8,371 nt of DNA from Chitinophagaceae bacterium (lineage in GTDB: Bacteria; Bacteroidota; Bacteroidia; Chitinophagales; Chitinophagaceae): the NCBI GenBank assembly GCA_947378615.1, contig CANCKV010000116.1, forward strand, positions 1 through 8,371, in the 5' to 3' direction. Within the stretch, counting starts at the first letter, position 1. Every line of letters starts with the position of its first letter. The translations under genes and the position numbers were made by a program. Below are positions 1-4,429 of this stretch, one piece after another. The notes beneath the pieces are model-generated. The model searched no databases. It saw only the letters and a program-made list of their open reading frames with translations, and had not been told where the DNA came from.

Positions 1-111
1 CAAAGAACACAATGTTTTCTAATATGTTATTAGCTATTTTATTATTAGAAATTAATTATTGTAAACCTTTTTTCCTTAGTGTTACTTGTAGTAAAATCTA
101 CATGGTAGGTC

Positions 112-203
112 CATAAAATTTTTTCGCTGCGTGAGGACACGACGCGAGGCAGACTGCCGAGGTTCGTGTCTCTACGAAACTCTATAAGCGAAAAACTTTT
201 ATG
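112..203. repeat. GC-rich palindromic (hairpin-forming) intergenic element
   Basis: The outer arms are 17 bases long, at 112-128 and 187-203, and are reverse complements at 16 of 17 positions (core TTTTTCGCT / AGCGAAAAA). Inside them a second pair, GAGGACACGA (133-142) and TCGTGTCTC (164-172), pairs with one bulge, and at the centre GGCA and TGCC close a small loop. The inside is much richer in G and C than the AT-rich flanks and carries no open reading frame of note. This nested layout is like the dispersed palindromic repeats (REP- or MITE-like) of many bacteria. It lies 47 bases before the desaturase start, so it would be in that gene's leader if transcription begins upstream. That it is a multicopy repeat is inference. 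The remaining bases of 1-250 show no gene and no clear promoter. Confidence 0.6.
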
Positions 204-250
204 CACTCACATAGTATAAGTTTTCATTAATCAGGGAATAATTTTTTTCT

Positions 251-1735
251 ATGAAAGAACAAAAGAAAGCAATAGTTATTGGTTCAGGGATTGGTGGATT
301 GGCTAGTGCAATCCGACTAGCTAAACTGAACTTTGATGTTACAGTATTTGAAAAAAATAATTATCCTGGAGGAAAAAACTGCCAATTAATCATTGGGGAT
401 TATCAATTTGATGCAGGTCCAAGTCTTTTTACACAACCTGAATTGATCGAAGATTTATTTAAGTTGGCTAATGAACCAATTGATGAATATTTTACCTATA
501 GCAAACAATCTATTTCTTGCAAATACTTCTATCAGGATGGGGTTGTCATTAATGGTTTGTCAAATCCCATCGAATTTGCTGAAGAAATTCAAAAAAAGAC
601 TGGTGAAGATGCCAATAAAGTAAAAGCGTATCTGCGTCAGTCCGAAAAGACCTATAACGCTATTGGCACTGTATTCCTTAATTATTCTCTTCATAAAATG
701 ACTACCCTCTTTCGAGCATCTATCTTCAATGCTATAAAGTCTGTAAAAATGTCTTTTCTAACTAAAACTTTGAATCAAGTAAATGAATCCTACTTTTCCA
801 AACCACACACCATTCAATTATTCAATCGTTATGCAACATTCAATGGAAGTAACCCGTATAAAGCACCCGGCATGCTAAGTTTGATACCTCATCTTGATAA
901 TAATATAGGTACTTTTTATCCAAAAGGTGGTATGATTTCCATTTCAGATGCACTTTATAATTTAGCGATAAAGAAAGGTGTAAAATTCAATTTCAACTCA
1001 GAAGTATCCTCAATTGTAACAGAAAAGGATTCAACAAAGGGGATAATTGCAAATAATGTATATCATACTTCCGATGTTGTGGTGAGCAATATGGATGTTT
1101 ATTTTACCTACAAAAAGCTTCTTTCTGATGAACTGAGTGCAAACAAGGTTTTAAAACAAGAGAGAAGTAGCAGTGCTTTTATTTTTTATTGGGGGATAAA
1201 AAGAACGTTTCCAGAATTGGAATTGCATAATATTTTCTTTTCGAAAGACTATCATGCAGAGTTTGAATCCTTATTTACTTCGAAAGAGTTATATGAAGAC
1301 CCCACCATTTATATAAATATTACAGCTAAATGTGAACCTGAATTACATGCCCCCGCAGGAAAAGAGAATTGGTTTGTGATGGTAAATGCACCTGCAAACT
1401 CAGGTCAAGATTGGCAGGATTACTATCAACGCTATAAAAAAATAATCATCAACAAATTAAGTGATAAACTTAAAATAGACATTGAACCCCTAATAGAAGT
1501 TGAGGAAGTATTGACCCCAATTTCTATCGAAAGTAGAACTTCAAGCTATTTAGGTTCTTTGTATGGCACAAGTTCAAATGGTAAGATGTCTGCATTTTTG
1601 CGCCATCCTAACTTTTCAAAAAAAACAAAGGGTCTCTATCTCGTAGGAGGTAGCGTTCATCCGGGAGGAGGAATCCCTCTCTGCTTTCAAAGTGCCAAAA
1701 TAATGAGTGAGATGGTTCAAGAGGATTTTAAATGA
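251..1735 (+). CDS. crtD: Carotenoid desaturase, CrtD-like (1-hydroxycarotenoid 3,4-desaturase / phytoene desaturase family)
   Basis: This 494-residue FAD-dependent flavoprotein of the CrtI/CrtD family introduces double bonds into acyclic carotenoids and is probably membrane-associated. The N-terminus has the dinucleotide-binding motif G11-x-G13-x-x-G16 with acidic E34 closing the beta-alpha-beta fold, followed by YPGGK (38-42) and FDAGPSLFT, typical of the family. The C-terminus has the second FAD-contact motif, YLVGGSVHPGGGIPLC (463-478), followed by an SAK segment. The VHPGGGIPLC form and the middle segment LFNRYATFNGSNPYKAPG match what I remember of Bacteroidota CrtD proteins (myxol/saproxanthin-type pathways) better than true phytoene desaturase CrtI, where the end usually reads THPGxGxP. 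CrtI or another desaturation step is possible. Length is normal and the frame is intact. No other crt gene is visible in the window. The start is the first ATG after a weak purine stretch (AGGGA); no Shine-Dalgarno at normal spacing is seen, which is usual in this phylum. Confidence 0.85.
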   Translation: MKEQKKAIVIGSGIGGLASAIRLAKLNFDVTVFEKNNYPGGKNCQLIIGDYQFDAGPSLFTQPELIEDLFKLANEPIDEYFTYSKQSISCKYFYQDGVVINGLSNPIEFAEEIQKKTGEDANKVKAYLRQSEKTYNAIGTVFLNYSLHKMTTLFRASIFNAIKSVKMSFLTKTLNQVNESYFSKPHTIQLFNRYATFNGSNPYKAPGMLSLIPHLDNNIGTFYPKGGMISISDALYNLAIKKGVKFNFNSEVSSIVTEKDSTKGIIANNVYHTSDVVVSNMDVYFTYKKLLSDELSANKVLKQERSSSAFIFYWGIKRTFPELELHNIFFSKDYHAEFESLFTSKELYEDPTIYINITAKCEPELHAPAGKENWFVMVNAPANSGQDWQDYYQRYKKIIINKLSDKLKIDIEPLIEVEEVLTPISIESRTSSYLGSLYGTSSNGKMSAFLRHPNFSKKTKGLYLVGGSVHPGGGIPLCFQSAKIMSEMVQEDFK

Positions 1736-1760
1736 GGCAAGAATATTTGACAACAGCTCC

Positions 1761-2405
1761 CTACTTCTTCCCTTCTTTGATAAAATACTTACAAATTGTT
1801 TGTAAACCACAGCCTTCGCACTTTGGATTCCTAGCAGTGCATGTATATCGACCAAAAAGAATTAGCCAATGATGTGCCTTGTGAACTTGTTCCTTTGGTA
1901 TATGTTTTATCAATTGTTTTTCGGCTGCCAATGGAGTAGTCGCTTTGTTAGTAAGTCCAAGTCGAGCACTCACTCTGAAAACGTGGGTATCTACCGCCAT
2001 ATTTGGTTGTTCATCAATCACACTTGTAATTACATTAGCTGTTTTCCTTCCTACTCCGGGTAATAAGATGAGTTCATCCACCGTCATTGGAACATTGCCA
2101 CCGAACTTTTCAAGGAGCAATTTAGCCATACCAATCAAGTGCTTAGTTTTATTGTTAGGATAAGAAATACTTTTTATTAGAGGGAATAAGTCTTCGAAAC
2201 TAGCTGTTGCCATTTCCACCGGAGTAGGATATTGACGGAATATGGCAGGCGTTGTCAAATTTACCCGAACATCTGTGCACTGTGCGGAAAGAATGACAGC
2301 CACTAATAGTTGAAATGGATTATCATAAACTAACTCAGTTTCTGCATTTGGAATGGCTTCTTCAAAATAAGAAAGTGCAAATTGATAACGTTCTTTTATA
2401 GTCAT
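1761..2405 (-). CDS. nth: Endonuclease III (DNA glycosylase / AP lyase)
   Basis: This is a 214-residue cytoplasmic base-excision-repair enzyme that removes oxidised pyrimidines and cleaves the strand at the abasic site. Features in order, counted from the ATG at 2405: LLSAQCTD-type segment (LSAQCTD, 39-45); helix-hairpin-helix LPGVGRKTAN (115-124) with the catalytic lysine K121; VDTHV with the catalytic aspartate D139; and a C-terminal [4Fe-4S] ligand set C189-x6-C196-x2-C199-x5-C205. These correspond to K120, D138 and the cluster of the E. coli enzyme, and the length is typical. The frame can open two codons earlier at a TTG (2411), but ATG 2405 is preferred because it fits the E. coli length. 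It lies 35 bases after the MarR gene on the same strand with no hairpin between, so the two are probably cotranscribed. It converges with the desaturase gene, leaving a 25-base gap without a visible terminator. Nothing is missing. Confidence 0.96.
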   Translation of the reverse strand: MTIKERYQFALSYFEEAIPNAETELVYDNPFQLLVAVILSAQCTDVRVNLTTPAIFRQYPTPVEMATASFEDLFPLIKSISYPNNKTKHLIGMAKLLLEKFGGNVPMTVDELILLPGVGRKTANVITSVIDEQPNMAVDTHVFRVSARLGLTNKATTPLAAEKQLIKHIPKEQVHKAHHWLILFGRYTCTARNPKCEGCGLQTICKYFIKEGKK

Positions 2406-2440
2406 AAACAATATCTCTAATTAAATGAAGGAATACAATC

Positions 2441-2863
2441 TCAAAGTTTATCTGCCATCAGGCTCATATCTGAAACCATTCTTTTACTTTCGTCCCCACC
2501 AATGATACAGCATGAATTAGTATGGAAATCTGTTAAACAAACTCTTAATAAAGGAAAAAGCGCTTTCCCACCTTCAGAAGGAAACACACAAGTCTTTTTT
2601 CCTTCGAATTGCCGAAGAACTAGTTTTTTCTCCTCTAGCTTTTCTATTAATCGAGTAATCGTACTTGGAGTCAATTGTAAATGCTTGGCTAAGATTCCAG
2701 GATGAAGTCCCGGTTCTTCCAATACCATCATAAGCAAATAGGCATGACTAGGGGGGAGATCGACAGGCTTCCAACATTCAATGGCTAATCTTTCAATTTT
2801 TCTAGCCAAAGTATTTGCTACAAAATAGAGACAATTATTATATTTACTTTCAGTTACTTTCAT
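2441..2863 (-). CDS. MarR-family winged-helix transcriptional regulator
   Basis: This 140-residue protein is likely a homodimeric DNA-binding repressor. N-terminal helices (about 5-31) form the dimer arm. A winged helix-turn-helix follows: HPGILAKHLQLTPSTITRLI (54-73) is the HTH with its recognition helix, KLEEKKLVLRQFEGKK (75-90) leads into the wing, and SEGGKAL (96-102) starts the last helices. Length matches the family. The frame is open up to a GTG at 2887, but ATG 2863 is chosen because the promoter's -7 box lies at 2872-2879, between the GTG and this ATG, so a transcript from it cannot contain the GTG. There are six cysteines (11, 30, 92, 109, 118, 119), many for a protein this small, which leaves open a thiol-based sensor as in OhrR-type MarR proteins; this is inference. 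The ligand and targets are unknown. It probably heads an operon with nth. Confidence 0.88.
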   Translation of the reverse strand: MKVTESKYNNCLYFVANTLARKIERLAIECWKPVDLPPSHAYLLMMVLEEPGLHPGILAKHLQLTPSTITRLIEKLEEKKLVLRQFEGKKTCVFPSEGGKALFPLLRVCLTDFHTNSCCIIGGDESKRMVSDMSLMADKL

Positions 2864-2871
2864 GTGAAAGA

Positions 2872-2904
2872 CAAATATAGGGGGCACATTTTTGTATATA
2901 CAAA
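2872..2904 (-). promoter_or_regulatory. Bacteroidota-type promoter of the MarR gene
   Basis: Read on the minus strand, TTTG (2904-2901) is followed after 21 bases by TATATTTG (2879-2872). This matches the primary sigma factor consensus known from Bacteroides and Flavobacterium, TTTG or TTG at -33 and TAnnTTTG at -7 with a spacer of about 17-23. Only 8 bases separate the -7 box from the ATG, so the mRNA would be leaderless or nearly so. The transcription start is predicted, not observed. Confidence 0.7.
2891..2904. promoter_or_regulatory. Perfect 14-bp palindrome, candidate MarR operator
   Basis: TTTGTATATACAAA reads the same on both strands with no spacer. It overlaps the -33 box of the MarR gene's promoter. 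MarR proteins commonly bind short AT-rich palindromes in their own promoters, so autorepression by steric block is a natural reading. Binding is inferred from position and symmetry only. I see no second copy of the site near any other gene in the window. Confidence 0.55.
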
Positions 2905-2981
2905 CGCTATCGGGAAATTTACTTTTGGAAACTATTTAAGAATAACTTATTACCTTATTCATAAATAATTGTTTTGTATCT

Positions 2982-3165
2982 CTATTAAAGTTACCGCTCA
3001 GTAGGTTTTACCACAAAGAAAACGAAGAAAAAACAAGGAACACAAGGACTTCTTTTTAAATGATTGGCAGGGAAGTACCAAAACGGTTTACTATTCCTTG
3101 TGATTATTTGTTCAAAACCTTGTGACTTTTGTGGTAAAACCTCCTGAGTATTAACCTATTAAAGT
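2982..3165. mobile_element. MITE-like inverted-repeat element with flanking 10-bp direct repeats
   Basis: CTATTAAAGT occurs exactly at 2982-2991 and again at 3156-3165, as a target-site duplication would. The 164 bases between them begin and end with inverted repeats: the 21-base arm at 2997-3017 matches the reverse complement of 3128-3148 at 20 positions (core GGTTTTACCACAAA), and the match continues more weakly outward to both direct repeats. Further in, ACAAGGAA (3033-3040) pairs with TTCCTTGT (3094-3101) and CACAAGG (3041-3047) with CCTTGTG (3118-3124), so the whole element could fold into a long imperfect hairpin. There is no open reading frame of useful length inside, so it would be non-autonomous and need a transposase from elsewhere. 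ACCACAAAG-type ends recall intergenic repeats common in Bacteroidota, but that is from memory. It fills most of the 2888-3269 gap between ftsX and the MarR gene; 3166-3269 shows nothing I can name. Confidence 0.6.
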
Positions 3166-3269
3166 CAAATCCTTTTTGTTAAAACCACTTTCCATTCAAC
3201 ATCTCAATCAGCACTCCTTTCCTATTGATTCCATACCTACGCTCGTTCCCTATAGCCTCATTTCCTATT

Positions 3270-4145
3270 TTAGTACAAATCATCCAATTTCATCTTCAGG
3301 TATTTAATTACACTTCTATGTGTACTAAATAATGAAATGCCAACACCAACAACTATCATCCCCCCAAAAAGCATCATTGTTTGTTTGGTATCATTGACTG
3401 TTTTTAGTTCAGGAATTTGACTTTCCAACCATTGAATTAAAGAGAATAATAAAGTTATTGCTAACAATGCACTGATTGTACCATTAATAATTGCTTTGAT
3501 ATCCATCGGCTTCGCAATGAATCCTCTAGTCGCACCTACCATTTGCATCGTTTTAATTAAAAAACGGTTGCTGAACATAGCCAAACGTATGGTATTATCA
3601 ATACTAAAAATTACTACAGCACACAACAGCAGAGAAATGACAAGAAAAGCTAATCCATATACTTTTGCTTTCTCATCGAGATTAGTAACCAAACTTTTTG
3701 GATATTGCAAGTCGGTAATCTGATTACCATAAGCAACCATCAATTGATCAGAAATCTTTTGCATGCTGTCCTTATTCACATACTCCGCCTTAGCATAGAA
3801 GTCAATACTTTCGGGTAATGGATTAACATCTAAAATCTTTGCCCAGTCCTCATTATTCTCTTTATTCCATAAAGCCTTTGCATTTTCCTTATTTACATAA
3901 GTGACCCCTTTTGCATAAGGTTGCTTTGCTATGAACTGTTGAATTTGATTGATAGAATCCTTATTCATCGTACGTAGGTAGGCACTGAAACGAATATCTT
4001 CTTTAAATAAATCACCCGCCTGTTTCACATTCAGGAAAAACCATCCCATGATACCCATGATAAAAAGCACTAATGCCACTCCAATTATACTAAAAATGTA
4101 ATTGGGTTTACTCCTTTTCAAACTACCTTTTCCTTGTGTTGCCAT
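3270..4145 (-). CDS. ftsX: Cell division protein FtsX (FtsEX complex permease subunit)
   Basis: This 291-residue inner-membrane protein pairs with the ATPase FtsE to control peptidoglycan hydrolases at the division septum. Topology read from the sequence: a short basic cytoplasmic N-terminus (residues 1-15), TM1 at about 17-39, a large periplasmic domain at about 40-160 containing the NPLPES motif (108-113), TM2 at about 162-182, a cytoplasmic segment with IKTMQMVGATRGFI (197-210), typical of FtsX, TM3 at about 217-240 and TM4 at about 257-274. Four helices with one large first loop is the standard FtsX fold, and the length is normal. The ATG at 4145 is the first start and gives the expected short N-terminus. 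It is transcribed divergently from leuS. ftsE is not in the window, which is common because FtsE is often encoded elsewhere in this phylum. The small DUF3098 gene and uppP, which I recall following ftsX in many Bacteroidota, are absent downstream. Confidence 0.93.
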   Translation of the reverse strand: MATQGKGSLKRSKPNYIFSIIGVALVLFIMGIMGWFFLNVKQAGDLFKEDIRFSAYLRTMNKDSINQIQQFIAKQPYAKGVTYVNKENAKALWNKENNEDWAKILDVNPLPESIDFYAKAEYVNKDSMQKISDQLMVAYGNQITDLQYPKSLVTNLDEKAKVYGLAFLVISLLLCAVVIFSIDNTIRLAMFSNRFLIKTMQMVGATRGFIAKPMDIKAIINGTISALLAITLLFSLIQWLESQIPELKTVNDTKQTMMLFGGMIVVGVGISLFSTHRSVIKYLKMKLDDLY

Positions 4146-4177
4146 GACTGATTGATATATAAAACTTACAAAAACTA

Positions 4178-4204
4178 CAAATGTAGCCTAATCACTTACA
4201 TTTG
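4178..4204. promoter_or_regulatory. Symmetrical pair of -7-like boxes between ftsX and leuS
   Basis: CAAATGTA (4178-4185) and TACATTTG (4197-4204) are exact reverse complements separated by 11 bases. Each reads as TAnnTTTG on one strand: the first toward ftsX (leader of about 25 bases) and the second toward leuS (leader of about 220 bases). This fits back-to-back promoters, or a dyad bound by a regulator. Neither box has a TTG at the expected -33 distance, so the promoter reading is weak. Confidence 0.35.
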
Positions 4205-4283
4205 CGCCTCTATATAACGTATAAAGTAGGTGCTAAAGTATGTGGAACTATCTTTTTTCTAATTAAAATTTTGTTAGAATGTT

Positions 4284-4322
4284 AAGACGCACCATTTAAT
4301 GACTTGAAATAGTGTCTTTTTT
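4284..4322 (+). terminator. Terminator-like hairpin in the leuS leader (possible attenuator)
   Basis: AAGACGC (4284-4290) pairs with GTGTCTT (4312-4318) through seven pairs, one of them G-U. After a small internal loop, ATTT (4294-4297) pairs with AAAT (4307-4310) around a 9-base loop. A run of six Ts (4317-4322) overlaps and follows the stem, as in an intrinsic terminator on the plus strand. No plus-strand gene ends upstream, because ftsX points the other way, so if real it would act on the leuS transcript itself. The stem is short and only moderately GC-rich, so chance is a real alternative. Confidence 0.35.
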
Positions 4323-4344
4323 GATTCCAAAACAGTATTCTTGC

Positions 4345-4411
4345 ACTCCCTTTATACTCGAATAAATAAATTAGAAAGAAAAACAATTGACTCTCTAAAA
4401 AAAAGGGAGTC
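4345..4411 (+). promoter_or_regulatory. Mutually exclusive stem-loops before leuS sequestering an AAGGGAG segment
   Basis: Arm C (4402-4411, containing AAAGGGAGT) can pair with arm A, ACTCCCTTT (4345-4353; nine perfect pairs), or with the nearer arm B, GACTCTC (4389-4395; seven pairs with GGGAGTC, including one G-U, around a 9-base A-rich loop). The two pairings exclude each other. Arm C holds an AAGGGAG Shine-Dalgarno-like run, 7 bases before an ATG at 4417 that opens a three-codon reading frame (Met-Lys-Tyr-stop) ending one base before the leuS ATG. The layout would suit translational control or coupling. The pairing is read from the sequence; the regulatory role is inference. Confidence 0.4.
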
Positions 4412-4429
4412 CTTTAATGAAATATTGAT

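Noticed and set aside
1..12. CAAAGAACACAA at the window edge as the end of another copy of the 2992-3155 element
   Set aside because: It resembles an internal part of that element at 11 of 12 bases, but the stretch is short and low in complexity and the rest would lie outside the window.
1736..1760. Bidirectional terminator between the convergent crtD and nth genes
   Set aside because: The 25-base gap contains no inverted repeat able to form a stem with a T-run.
1869..2163. Plus-strand reading frames opposite nth
   Set aside because: They cover the conserved helix-hairpin-helix and iron-sulphur regions of nth in antisense and show no protein features of their own.
2864..2887. GTG at 2887 as start of the MarR gene, adding eight residues
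   Set aside because: The -7 box (2872-2879) lies downstream of this GTG, so the predicted mRNA would not include it, and the extra residues do not resemble the family's N-terminus.
4336..4343. TATTCTTG as a downstream -7 element for leuS
   Set aside because: It has one mismatch to TAnnTTTG and no TTG at a suitable upstream distance.
4146..4429. T-box riboswitch for leuS
   Set aside because: The conserved T-box sequence that pairs with the tRNA acceptor end (AGGGUGGNACCGCG type) is absent and no specifier-loop stem is visible. T-boxes are also not expected in this phylum.
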